The notes under the pieces are model-generated. The model worked only from the letters and a program-made list of their open reading frames with translations, was not told the DNA's origin and did not search any database. The position numbers and the translations under genes are program-made. Shown piece after piece: positions 47,467-58,918 of a stretch of 64,000 nt of DNA. Each line of letters starts with the position of its first letter. Positions within the stretch are counted from its first letter, which is position 1. The stretch comes from Eimeria necatrix (Eukaryota; Apicomplexa; Conoidasida; Eucoccidiorida; Eimeriidae), in assembly GCF_000499385.1 (NCBI RefSeq), contig NW_013653258.1:120862-184861 (forward strand), read 5' to 3'.

Positions 47467-48630
47467 ATGTTTGCACATACTCCCCACCGGACCCCGTCTG
47501 GGGATTTAGAATTGCTACATAACGAAACGATCGGCATAAAAGTTCCAAATACATCTGTTGTAATACGGGGCAAACTTGCAGGTGAGTAGGTAGTTTCGGC
47601 ACCGGGCAGCTGTCCTCAATGCTGACCATTTACAAAACCTCGTGGGCAGCTGCTCTTGCCAGATTGGGGATTGTAAACGCACTAAGCGCTCTGACTACGG
47701 GAGAGATGGAGTGATTTAACGTTGTTGAGTTTCTTGTGGGGTGTGTGGAAAGCAGGTTGTGGCGAACTGTTCGTTACGTCGCAACGAGTGGCTTGGCTTG
47801 GCGATACTGCCACGAGCTTCGCTCTGAATTACATTAGTATAGTGCTGCATGCACTTTCAACTGATCCCCGTGCGCTCATAGCAAGTTGGCACAAGCTGTT
47901 TTCCCGTCATTGTCATTGTGAGGCCCCTCGCCACCCTTGTTTGCAAGCGCTATCGCGAGAGAGATAGCTTCAGTGCGCATGGAACTATGTTCGTTTTCTT
48001 TTTCAGAGGCCTGCGATAGGCCATGCCTGTATTGTCAAATTAAGGGAGACGCCTTACCAACACTGGCTAATGGACATCCCAGTGGCGTCGCCACCTCAGA
48101 ATCAGTGGAGGCACCTGAGGAAGATGAAGGATTAGCGGATGATGACGCAATGATTGAGTTGAAATTCATCCCGGATGACTCGAGGTGATGTACTTTAGTT
48201 GGGTTGAGATATAGATGGCTAGTGAAACCCCATTTGAAGTTTAAGACGCTTTCGATTAATCAATTGGGCCTATTTCTGTGCGTTGCCGGACTGTTTTTGC
48301 AGTTGTTTACAACGACTGTTCGCGGTCATGAGCGAAATGGCAGCTTTGCACCCGGAACCTGATTCGGGAGCGCTTGATGGTGACGAAGAGGAGCTTTTCG
48401 ATGAAGCAGCATTACGTCGACAGGTACTGCCAGCTTGGGGGTGGAGTGGACGCATGATTACGGATGATTTTTGTGCTTTCCAGTATATTTGTGTGGTGTG
48501 TTATTTGCCCATTAGCTTAATGGCGTACAACATATCGCTCTTGGTGCGTGTTCTGCCCCATGAACAGGGCTGGGAGTTCGTTGAAAATGAAGGAGATGAC
48601 GCGGCGGAAAGTGACACCGTCGACGCCTGA
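47467..48630 (+). CDS. pICln, methylosome and Sm-protein chaperone subunit
   Basis: Five exons: 47467-47581, 47756-47869, 48007-48184, 48303-48423 and 48568-48630, total 196 residues with all phases closing. The PH-like fold of pICln is visible: LFVTSQRVAWLG, FALNYISIVLHALSTDP and RPCLYCQI. An acidic loop follows (EAPEEDEGLADDDAM), then the diagnostic block ELKFIPDDS...LFAVMSEMAALHPEPDS and an acidic C-terminus. pICln (CLNS1A family) holds Sm proteins in a ring intermediate and presents them to PRMT5 for symmetric arginine dimethylation before snRNP assembly; it works in the cytosol. Animal pICln is about 235 residues, so this copy is slightly short in the loops. The exon 2 donor (CCCC|GTGCGC) is weak but is the only one that keeps the phase. 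Confidence 0.85.
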
Positions 48631-49370
48631 AAGGCGCATCCACCCGCTTTAGAGATTCGGAAGGCCCCTAAATCCGCGCACGAGACCAGGTATAATTCTA
48701 GGAATGATGGTTTCGGATTCTTGTCCGATGGACGGCCTAGTATTCTCGTGCATAGTACAGCGAGTTAATTGTGGCTGAAGCCAAGGAGGCTAGCTGCTAA
48801 AGGGGTGCAGCGGATGATTTACAGGGAACTGTTGGCAGCTGTTCTAGGAACCGTCGGCAGCTGTTCCACCTTGTGGGGAGGGTTGACGCAAACCCCTGAA
48901 TAACTGTTAAGAATCAGGTTTTCTAATACCCTCTCTTCAAGGGTGAATTCGCCGTTCCAGCAGCGTCGTGACTTTACCAAATTGCCATTCCTGTTGTGGC
49001 GTCAGTTCTTTTGGCGTTCACCAGGTCCATAGACAAAAAGGCTTCGGGAAGCCTTCTGGCAGCTCGCAGTCCAGTTTGGTTGGTTGGAACGAACTGGCGC
49101 GCTGAAGCTCCCCTACTGTGGAGTATGCCAGTACTCACGTTGTTCAACAGTTGTAGCTACAATCCTTTTGTCACGGCATATGTTTCGCGTTCGCGCGCCT
49201 TGTGCTTCATTTGTGCTATATTTACGATGTCTGTGGTGAGAGGGCATCAATCAAAGCGATGTTGCCACCGTGACCGCCGCCACGTATCCTGCACAGAGCC
49301 TCTTAAAGTACATGGTTGTAGCACGGTATTCTGCCAAACTGAATTCTAGATCTAAGCACCGAGAAACCGT
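48631..49370. other. Convergent intergenic region
   Basis: Between pICln and the lipase gene. A 117-residue plus frame at 48996-49349 is Cys/Arg/Ser-rich without motifs and is not called. Confidence 0.5.
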
Positions 49371-52300
49371 TTAATCACCCTCACGATGTGGAACGGCGTG
49401 CTTCAAAATGTGCAAAATTTCATTCGTCACTAGCTGTCGAAAATTTGCCCAGTTGACGAAAAAAAAACGATCTATGGCCGCAGTTATGGACGCGAGAAGC
49501 TTCCTGATACCTAATGGCAAATGTCTCCCTTCAACCAGCCAATCCTGCTTTGGATCTTTTGTCAGGCCAACGACATGCCACCGCAAAATTTCCTCACAGG
49601 CCAGTGGCGACGCAGCTGAATGCACTAACTACAAAATGGGAAGAAAATATACACCACCAATTTGTGTAGTGCTGATCAGATGCTGTAAGGGACAGGGGTC
49701 TTAGACTGCTGATGCCGCTGCACGCGCGACTCGTCAGACCTGTGGATGCTGTTCCGCGGCACGATCTACCTCGACCCGCCGAAGCACAGAATCAAGTTTC
49801 TCGTGCGCCTTCTTCAAAACAGAGTTCCGAGGGTGCCCAACTAAGTGAAAAACAGCTTCAGCAAGTGGGGCGGCAGCACCTGAGCCGAATGAGGCTTCCT
49901 CAAGCAATCCTGCCATGATTGTCAGCATAGCTGTGTATGCCACAAAGTGAGAAAGCATGGGGTTAAGCAAGGCCACGTCAACGCTCTCCAGATCGAGGAA
50001 CATTGCAGCCAAACGCGTGAAAATCGGCGTTGGTCGATAGGAAGGCCGTGTCCAAATCCTTCCACTGAATGGGGGAGCGCCTGGAACTGTGGATGCAACC
50101 TCTACTCTGTCCATATCCTCAATGTACAACTGGGGACGTCACCGCATGCACACAATAGGGCTTACACACATGAGCTAAATGCACTACCTTGGTGCTACTT
50201 GCAGGGGTGCCATTGCTAGCTGAAAGCATGGCGCGTTGAGTAGCGGCAATCTAATGGAAAGAAGAGTATACTGCGACCTAGTCAGTTCTTTGCAATTGCA
50301 GTACCTTCTCACCTTCATCAAGAAAGGTTTCCTGTGTGACAACTTCGTCAGCTCAGTCTCACCAAAGAGTACGCCAACTGGGTCAATATCGATATTTATT
50401 TCTTGGGCCTTCACTCCTGACGCCGCCATGTCTTCGTAAGCAAGTTTATCTCCCCACTAAGAAAAAAGCAGCGTAAATGGAACCTGAAGCTAATATGAAG
50501 CCCAATGGCCCGCGCTATAGACGCTGCAAACCACCTCTAGTTACGAAAATCGGCGCGTACGGTGTACAAATAGAGAGCGCCATGGCGGCCTTCCCAACGT
50601 GCAGTGCAAGCGCACTCACAGATTACCTGTGTGGGCAAAGCTTACCGACGGGCATCCAAAGGCTACTGTGCGGATTTGCAGTAAGTTTCTATCCACAAGT
50701 GTTTTGGCTCGTTTTGCAAGGTACCAGGCGCTCAGCTGAGCCATAACCGCACCAAGCGAATGCCCAGAGAAAACAATCACCACCGGGGTCTCCCCACCAA
50801 CAATTCTCTCTTCAAGACGATTTAACTCTTGCTCCATGAGGGGGCGAACTGCTTTATCAAATAAATAAGTAAGTCCATAGTGGAGACGCCCGCGCTTTGA
50901 CAAAATTTTGTACGGCACTGCCAGCCCCATGCCGTTCAGAAGCCACTGCTGCACAAGCAAACAGGAAGAAATCTCCTTAAAAAGCGATGTGAAAAAGGTG
51001 ACTCTCCACACAGTCATGTCAATGAATGAGTGACTCCGCAGACGTAGCCTCACGATGTCAACTGGCTCCTCAAAAGCCCACCTTGCTCACAAAAGTGCCA
51101 CGGAAGATCCACACAATGTCAGCGTAGTCAAGGTTATCCCCGTCTAACGGCGTTGTTTTGCCATCCCTCTCAAACCGCCACACCCAAGGAGAATTATGAA
51201 CGCGACTATAGGATGCAGTGAGACCACACGTGTCAGGTTGCACAACTGGAGGGCACTTCATCTCAGAGCCAATAACCTTCGGTCTCCAAGAGCCATCAAT
51301 CCCTATACCTGCTGCGTTTTTAACCTCGTTCAGCATTTTACTGCCCGACGGTCCTGTAGAAATCAGCCGGCCAGGCGGCCAGCCGAACTTGCCGAATAAT
51401 GACATATCTGTTATGAATGGAATGCAACCGTCAGGAGCCTCCAAAGAGCCAGAAATGCCAGCTTTGGCGCTGGTCGCGAGTTGCGCTGGCGAACCCGTTT
51501 CCTGCACTGGTTCGATGTCGTCATTAATAAAAGCTTTTTTGCTTGGCACCTCCGCAAACTGAGTGGCCGCAGCCACCTCCTGCAAGTTGTCCATCGGCTT
51601 CACTCGTGAAGTATTTGCTGGGATGCTATCAGCATTCCGACCGGCATAGTCGGCAGATGCAGAAGAATCCACTTCTACAGGAGTTCTCGCATGATGCACA
51701 CTGTTCTTTTCACCATTGCGAGCCTCCGGAACGGAAGCGACGCCACTGTCTGGGTAGCGTTCTTGAAGTGGAGCAGTATTCTCAGCTTCAGTCGCCAATG
51801 CCGACTGTTCTGATGCACTTTTGTGGCCCTTGTTTTCAGCGACAAAATTCTGTCGATGACGAAGGAGTGACGCTGGCTCTAGCTCAACAAAGGGCTTCAC
51901 ATAAAATCGAGGAGAGAGATCACGCCACCTCATGGGAACTGCACATAGCGGAAACAAAATTATAATGAATCGCTTATTTGCTGCAAACCAGTGCGCAAGC
52001 CCTCGAAATCGCACCAATAGTGCAGCGCCATGACTAATGGGCTTGCAGGAGCTCACCAGCTTCCGCCGTCCTAAGTACTCCTATGTTGGTGACCTTCCAC
52101 GGAGGAAACATGAAAGTGCTTGCTTTGTGATTCTGCACCCAATCCCATATGTCGCTCGCTTCATACGCAATTATATTCATTATCCATAAGGCATGCCAAG
52201 CTTTATACATCTGTTGTTTCCATTTCCCTTTTTCCGTGCCAGCAGTATTATCGAAAGCCGAAGCGCTCGCTTCCTGTGCCAAAACTGGTTCGTCTTCTTT

Positions 52301-53787
52301 TGGTGTATTCTGTCCCTTCCCTCCGCTTCTGTCCGCTTGAGATTTCCCTGAGTCTGTCCAAAAGTTGGGATAGTTGAAGCTCGAATCAAACAAAATATGA
52401 TTTGGCCCACCCTTGAAACCATGGACCAGCTCCGAAACGCGAGCGAAAATGTCAAACTTAGGAGAAGGCGGCTTGCGGTCCACTGGGACGTTGCCGTCGT
52501 ACACGCGTGGCTGAAATATTGTTGGGGCCTTCTTCGGAAAAGCAACCTCCGCCCCCATTTTCCTGAAGTATGAATAGATGGGGAGCTGAATATAAGATGG
52601 GTGGTCGGGATGAACATGTCCGGGAAAACCTTGCAAGAGTCGCTCTGGATATGTCTGTACTGTCTCGCATACCTTGACTGTACGGCAGAATCGCAACAAG
52701 CACAGAATGCTCTTAAAGTCTAGCTCTTTGTAAAGCAGCATATTGGACCTCCTAAACATCCAAACTTGCGAGACTTACCGTACAAAAAAAGTTCTGTAAG
52801 AGGGTAGTATAAGTGCTTGTGCTTCAGCAGAATGTCGTTGACTACTAACCCAGGATTCGTCTTCAGGATATTAGGCTTCAATTTCCCGAAGGTTCGGGCG
52901 AAGAAAAGAAATAAGCGCAGGCTGGGAGAGCGTATCAGCTCACGTCTCCAGTTCCTGTCCCGCGCCTTTAGCGCTAAGGCACTGCTTATACTCACGGCAA
53001 GTTTTAGCCCCGGACCCAGACCAAACCGGTGAGAATTGAGTCTTTTAATATATAGTGAATTAGTGTCTAAATTCGAAAGAGAACAGGCAAGATCAGGAGC
53101 TGCAACTGACGGCTGGGAAGGTGAAAAATAAAGCCCACCGCAAGTGGAGTTTTTCATAAATGCCAATGGGTGCGACTTTTTGTCCGTACCTAACCACGTC
53201 ATGTCAACAGTCTGTACAATGTCCCTAAGATGTGTGTCTTCTGCTGGTTTGGAAGGTCCTCCATTAGCAGGGCGTGCATACAACACACCCCGTGTGTGAG
53301 GAGAATGCAATGCGCAACCTCCATCAGGGGCTTTGTTGGCCGCCGCAGGCCCTTCTTTCCCTACGGCCGGCGAGTACTGTTCTCTGCCAAAGTAAAAGTT
53401 GGTACCACACACGGACGCTGGACATTGAAATGACAATGAACCATCCGCATTGATGTAGACGCAATCTTCAGTGTGCTCGGAGCCATCTGGTCCTGCAGAC
53501 AACTTCACCCACGCACATGCCGTGGTGGTGTTTACTGCGCAATTGTAGGACTTCGGTTAGATCTGAAGCATGGCTGCTCTGGCCTTACCAGCATTACTGT
53601 CAGGAGATGTACTATCATGGTATCGCTCATCGGCTGATTGGATACCTACGACCGGGTAGGACTTTAGCTCCTCCTCAAGGAGTCCCTGGCCAACGCCTTC
53701 ATTTGCATCGATCAAAAGCAGAGCAAACAGCAATAAGCATAATGCGCCAAGCCAGTGTGCCAACATCTTGTGGACCACCACTTCCAT
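49371..53787 (-). CDS. Secreted class 3 lipase, with one frame break
   Basis: Minus-strand exons: 53787-53589, 53534-52779, 52725-52057, about 51980-50627, 50449-50313, 50129-49770 and 49628-49371, about 1240 residues. The start opens a signal peptide (MLAHWLGALCLLLFALLLI, from the second ATG). A long N-terminal region without known domains precedes the lipase fold: IVWIFRGT (oxyanion region), GLTYLFDKAV, the nucleophile elbow FSGHSLGA with its serine, and AFGCPS. DPVGVLFGE is probably the acidic region before the catalytic His. Class 3 (Rhizopus-type) lipases cleave acylglycerols or phospholipids. Near 51077-51090, just after FRGT, the frame must shift by one base inside a GGTGGG run; no normal-sized intron fits. 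Exon 4 may instead begin at 51938. The intron at 52726-52778 is 53 bases. Location is the secretory pathway, organelle unknown. Confidence 0.8.
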
Positions 53788-56700
53788 CAGACAGGAAGGG
53801 CAAAACGGCGCAGCATGGCTGAGTCGGAAACGACGGCAGTGCTCATTGACCTTCTTATAGAGCCATCGTTTTCCCCACAGAATGACGGCTTTTAAAGGTC
53901 TGAGTCAGCCGTGGTCAGTTGGCCATCTCGAGTGTTCGAGACTTGAGTTCGAGCTCGCCCAGACCCACACCCGAGAGTTGCATCGGAAACTCCGACCCTG
54001 AAAAGTGGGGTTAAAATTGCATGGTGAGAAATGAAATTTCAGTCAAAAGTACTATTCGTCGATAGTCAAAACACTAAATCGCAAAAAAGTTAAGCGCCCC
54101 TGCACGGTCGGTCCTGGTCAGTCCCAGCAACGTCTGCGCAGCCCTCTGTCAAGCAGATCCCGAAAGTACCGCCTCGGTTAGCTACCACAATTGACCGCAC
54201 TTAATATGCTTGATAAAAAGCTTACTTTGCGGCTTGTGCTTGGAACACATGCGAAAGCGGCGCAGACATCACAAGGGTATTGGGAGCACTGAATGCATGA
54301 AACCGCACTTTTTAATGAGAAGTTCATGACTACTGCTTGAAGCGCATTCACCTGCTAATGCCATAATGCGCGGCAGCATGGCTTAGCCTTTTGCTTGTGT
54401 GAGTGGTGGTAGGGAAAGCATGCAAGCCTCCGCCTCAATGTGCCTCTACAGGACATTTTATCTAGTGCATGGCACCACAGCCTGGAGCGAAATTCGCACA
54501 GATCTGTCAGAACAAACAGCAAATCGTAATTTCGGAGGAAATAGGAACTAAACTGGTGTAGCTTGCTGTTTCTTGCCAGCGCCCAAGACCTCTAAGGCGC
54601 AGCTCAGCGCCAGATTGAGTCACACTGTATCCCTGTGCACTTGAAGAACCGCTCTTGGTCTTGTTTTTTTTAATGGAGAAAAGACACTATAATTTCGCGT
54701 ATATAGCTCGACTAAGTTCGATGTACTGTCTCCAGGTGGATAGTAGAGGTCAAAGCACCAACCAATGGAATCGGTGCTGGGTTATGCAGCATTGCTCGGG
54801 TGAGCTGAGCACCGAAAAAAGAGGGCTGTCCTGGGGAGGCCTTCGTATCCAAGACAGTTCATACACAAACTTGTTATTCTGTGGGTTCTTTGGTGGTTAC
54901 AAGAACCTGCATTTAAACTTTCTACTATGTAAAGCAAGATCTGTTGCACACAGCGATATGGTCCTCAGTGAGTGGTGTTAGGTATACGCTTATGTAGCTG
55001 GGTGCACGGGAAAGGCATGCAATAGCCAAACTGTATGATGTAAGGGCTACTTGGAGACCAAATTCTTTTGCATCACATTCGCGTAAAGTGGTGCCAAAAT
55101 AACCTTCCATAACCTCTAGCATAAGCGCCCCAGTCATCCACATGCGGAACAGCTCTGCGATGTATGGAATCTAATAGGCACTTTCCCAAATGTCCAGCAC
55201 GTACAAACCAAATCAACAAAGGCAGCAGGGACTCCCGCCCTCCCCAAATCGCGTTTACCATAGCACCACCAAGACTGCGCAAAAGGATAGATTACCAAAG
55301 CAAAATAGAGATACTCCTCCACAAATAGGTCAGTCGAGGAGAATTGCCAGTTTGAAGCGGGATTCTGAGCAACCAACAGCGTGGCTTTCTTTTCCTTGTG
55401 AGCGTGGCGAGATTGCACACGCTGGCGCCACAGCAGCCCGCAAACGAAGAAGGCGGCAATGCGAGAATCATGTTCAGTGTAATAACGAAGAAGTTTACAG
55501 AGGTGGGCCTGAACAAAAACTACCAGGAGAGCGATCGAAAACAATATTTTGGTGGTGATGCAATTCCAGCAGTAGAGCGGTGCACTTCGTGAGATGCCAA
55601 GCATGTTTCCACGTAGCTTTGATCTGAGGGAAGGCCCGCTGCTTCACCAGGCAGCGGATGCTGTCGGATGTGCCTTTTAGATCCAAGCTCTGGTCAACCC
55701 ATACTGGTGAGTTTGTTCACCAGCATCTCCTAGCACTTGAAGCCAAGAAACGGCGGCCTCTTTGGCGGCCATTTGAAGATCGAGACGCCATGTGGCACAA
55801 CTTCGGGAGCATGGAAAACGTCATGAAAAGTCTATGCTCGCAGCGATTCCAGACGTATGCCACAGTGCCGATGCAGTCACGAAGCTGCGGCCCAAAAAAA
55901 GAGGAAAATCACGAACTTGTTGTTGCTGGTTAAGTAACAAGCAGCCTCTGTTGGGGTTGGGGGGAATGGGGAGCGGCGGAAAGCTGTGCGCAGCACTACA
56001 ATGCAGCCAAAGAATGGCCTTGGCGGTAACATATTAGTGACTTTCACAAAGCCCACCCACCTAGGCGCACATTGAATTGGACCACCGTGTCTATAAGCGT
56101 ATGGGGAGACCGCTAGACATTAATTTGGTAATGCTGTGTAGCCCGATAAATAAACTGAGTTGAAGTTCGAGTTCCTGTGGCGTCTCTTGGGAAGTCTAGA
56201 GTGGTTTCTTTCGACAGCAGCTACTGTCAGTAAGAGTTTAGCATTGGCTTATGTCTCTACATAACCAAAACATCGAACTTCAAGTTGTTGCTACAGTTTG
56301 CTGCCGGAGAAATATGGTAGACTTAGTTGGAAAGGTACGCCAGCCCTGCAATAAGAACAGTCTAAGGCCGCCAACGCACACGCATAAATCATAAAGGATC
56401 TAGCAAAATTACAATGGCGGGCAGAGTGTAAGCAAGCTGATTATGTAGTGCACAGGCAATACTATGGTTCCCCCAGTAAGCCTATAGTGGCTTACCATGG
56501 AAAGAACGATATAGTGCAACAATAATATTAAATAAGAGCAATTAAGCAAGAAATAGGGCCAGCTGACTACGAGCGCCAGCTTCTTTTCAGGGTTATCGCG
56601 CTGATTGAGTTGCCGAGACGCCGACCCGCCTTAGGGGGTCAGCATCGTCTGGTAGATATTTTATAATTTCCTTTTCATGGATCAGAAGGGACGTGGAACA

Positions 56701-57011
56701 ACAGCTGAGGCAAATTCTGAGGATTTAAGGAGTGGTCGCATGTTGTGTCGGGATTCTTCTTGCAGAAAAACACTGTGGTCTAAAAATAGTAGCAGCAATA
56801 AATCCGCTCGCGAAATAGATTTGGGGGCAGTCCCGGGAAGCTTTCTTTTTCTTTCTACACAGTGGCTAAGCAACCAACTTCAGTTCTAAAATCCCTGGGG
56901 TGTCAAATATCGATTACTGAAACTAACACCAGCTATCAGCCTATGCATCGGCCGACTGATTAGAGCACGTATGTTACCTCCACATACGATGCCCAGTATA
57001 TACCGACCTGG
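53788..57011. other. Gene-poor stretch with unresolved coding-like islands
   Basis: No complete gene can be built. Two islands look partly coding. On the minus strand at 55134-55604 a good acceptor (pyrimidine tract ending CAG near 55503) precedes a charged frame (AHLCKLLRYYTEHDSRIAAFF, trimmed here). On the plus strand 55658-55933 contains a protein-like frame (ALEAKKRRPLWRPFEDRD). They overlap in position and cannot both belong to one gene. The rest, including 53970-54640 and 55940-57000, shows nothing. A tRNA-like segment at 53897-53965 was examined and rejected. Confidence 0.35.
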
Positions 57012-57195
57012 GAGGGCAAGCAAATGCCCCACTACCTCTACCTAAGAGTCAGGAGGAAATTGTCGAACAGCTACAAAGAGCTGCATCTAGGAAACCTACA
57101 CGTGAGGGCAAGGAAATGCCCCACTACCTCTAGTTAACGGTCAGGAGGAGACTGTTGAAAGGCACAGAGAGCTGCATCTAGGACGCCTCCACCAG
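57012..57195 (+). repeat. Two tandem copies of a 92-base unit
   Basis: Copies at 57012-57103 and 57104-57195 begin with GAGGGCAAG and share AATGCCCCACTACCTCTA and AGAGCTGCATCTAGGA. They directly precede a gag-like fragment. The period is not a multiple of three. Confidence 0.8.
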
Positions 57196-57197
57196 AG

Positions 57198-57470
57198 GTG
57201 CCTCAGATGGATTACGCTAAGAAAATAGTGTGGTTAGTGAGGGAGGTAGCACGCGTAAAATCCCCTCTACTACACAAAGTCGCATCGAAGCCCCACCCAG
57301 CCATCTGGCCGCACCTGCCTTCTGGAGAAGGACGAGACTTGGAAAACTTCCTGAATTTCGTGGAATTTTGGTTTGCGAAGATGGTCCTGGAAAGACAGAA
57401 ATGGAAATTCGAGCCGGTGGAATATCTGAAAGGGGATGCTCTGAATTATTGGCTACACTTGAGTGGCACC
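57198..57470 (+). pseudogene. Divergent gag fragment of a second retroelement family
   Basis: A plus-strand frame of about 90 residues resembles the gag of the chromovirus at 58.9 kb in spacing: an acidic Gly stretch, FL...F, M.LER..W, the YLKGDALNYWLHL segment (compare LVGPALTYWMYL) and a final Leu. Identity is low, so it is an older or different family. The frame ends exactly where an LTR-like terminus begins at 57471, suggesting that insertion interrupted it. Confidence 0.5.
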
Positions 57471-57526
57471 TGTAGCTCACAGGCGTAGAAATAACGTGGT
57501 AGCAGCAGAGAACGCTGTGCACTACA
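57471..57526 (+). mobile_element. Tiny LTR-like remnant
   Basis: 56 bases start TGTAGCTCACAGGCG, like the LTR starts at 58407 and 63209, and end GTGCACTACA, like an LTR 3' end. It may be a solo LTR with a large internal deletion. It abuts the inverted LTR at 57527 head to head. Confidence 0.4.
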
Positions 57527-57548
57527 TGTAGTACACTACGTTCTCTGC
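57505..57548. repeat. 44-base near-perfect palindrome at two LTR ends
   Basis: GCAGAGAACG at 57505-57514 is the exact reverse complement of 57539-57548. The inner halves GTGCACTACA and TGTAGTACAC differ by one base. The centre ACTACA|TGTAGT is where two LTR termini meet. Confidence 0.8.
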
Positions 57549-57950
57549 AGCGTCCACGACGCTGCACTGCCCACAACTCGGGCGTTCTAAGAAATATCCT
57601 CTACTACCGACGCATCGGTCGCGTAACGTCTACAAATGTATTGAAAATACCGTTTTGTTTCGAGTTCTCAAACCCATATTTTCATAAAAGTCATTTCTTC
57701 TTGTTCTTGCTGTGCTGGTCCGGTGAGGATGTGACGCGCACCTGTGCCGGCGGTGCCGCCAGCCCCAATCTTAGAGCATTCGCAGGCATTTCTAGCCTAT
57801 ACATGTTAATTTCTTAATAAATTGCATTTGTATTTCACTAGTAAGAGGTTACAGAGCTCAATCCGCATCTCAACCTCTTAACCGCCTATAGGTCATCAGC
57901 TATCCTCTATAGGTCACCAGTAAGCCCCATTGTGGTGCCTGCGCACTACA
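57527..57950 (-). mobile_element. LTR of an inverted chromovirus copy
   Basis: Read on the minus strand it begins TGTAGTGCGCAGGCACCACAATGGGG at 57950, closely matching the LTR starts at 58407 and 63209, and continues with the same GGTGACCTATAG-type block. It follows the minus-strand chromodomain fragment after a short gap, as a 3' LTR should. The other end is placed at 57527 by its ACTACA terminus. Length about 424 bases. Confidence 0.65.
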
Positions 57951-58059
57951 ACTTCCCTCCTTGCCGGACTGAACCGGCCTACCCACAGCATATTATTTCT
58001 GCCTTTTCAGTCTTTATTCCCTTGTGAAGGTAATGCCATGAGCGCAAGCGTTACGCAGC

Positions 58060-58406
58060 GCTTCCTCCCACCCTTTGTCATTGAAGACCCTCGTGTGCCG
58101 GCAGGTGACGGACCCAAACTGCTATGCCTCAGAAGGAGCAAGATTGTTTCGAGCCTGAAGACGTCTTCTCTGACGGCAGTGCCAAGCACGGACCAAAACC
58201 TGACATCCTATTAGGTGGTGAGCGGGCTCCCATGTGGCTTGATCTTCAGGGGTCCCGCGCCACTTCACGATACTGAGCTTCATCTCCCGAGCCGCGTTGG
58301 TCCATAATATAATCGACTTCATACTCCTCTGCCGGATTGCCAGCCGCATCGCGGATAGGCGGCCAGGCTGTATCGGTTTCCTGGGGAACCAAGTCTGGAG
58401 GGCGGG
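58060..58406 (-). pseudogene. 3' end of pol with chromodomain, inverted copy
   Basis: The minus strand encodes the last part of a chromovirus pol: IRDAAGNP, EYEVDYIMDQRG, a one-base deletion near 58266, then VKWRGTPEDQATWEP (chromodomain) and RRLQARNNLAPSEA before the stop. It parallels 62860-63107 on the plus strand closely. It is cut at 58406, exactly where the plus-strand LTR begins, so the larger element inserted into or beside it. Confidence 0.8.
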
Positions 58407-58816
58407 TGTAGTGCACAGGCACTACAATGGGGCTGGCTAGTGTCCTAGAGACGATAGCTAGCTAGCGACCTACAAGGGGTCGCAACACTGGAGGAGGACA
58501 GGACCCTTGTACTAGAATCAAAGGCAAATTGTCTATGAATTAATATGCATACGTGAAATGTATGGAAAATGCGTGGAGACTGGGGCTGGCGATAGCGCTG
58601 GCACCAGTGCAGGCCTCCTCCCCATAGGGCCTAGGAGGCGAGCTCCCAGAGTGGGGCGAATCGAACAGACAGATTCTGAAAAACTCAAGAATTATTGTAT
58701 TTCGATAAAAGCAAGCTACAGTTCCCAGGAAATGGGCCTACGTTAGGTGCCGTTTGTAGGCCCTGCTCGAGGGGCAGGTAACAGCGTAGTCGCAGCAGTA
58801 GGCGCCGTGCAATACA
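58407..58816 (+). repeat. 5' long terminal repeat
   Basis: 410 bases, starting TGTAGTGCAC and ending GTGCAATACA: TG...CA ends with 10-base imperfect inverted termini. The first 200 bases match 63209-63405 with substitutions. The right boundary is set by the primer-binding site two bases later. Confidence 0.75.
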
Positions 58817-58818
58817 TT

Positions 58819-58836
58819 TGGCGGCTGTTCCGGGAT
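58819..58836 (+). other. Primer-binding site of the chromovirus
   Basis: TGGCGGCTGTTCCGGGAT begins with TGG two bases after the LTR, as expected for pairing to a tRNA 3' end (…CCGCCA). Which tRNA is used cannot be stated here. Confidence 0.6.
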
Positions 58837-58918
58837 GAAATCTTTGTTCTTTCCGGACTTGGGAGTAGAAATACCATGTTTTAATAACTCGTGCCTAGAA
58901 ATCTTCGCTCGGTAAGGG

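Noticed and set aside
53897..53965. tRNA-like segment with acceptor-type ends and A/B box-like blocks
   Set aside because: The 5' and 3' ends pair with one mismatch and TGGTCAGTTGG resembles an A box, but the T arm does not fold and the anticodon arm has a wrong loop size. At most a tRNA-derived relic.
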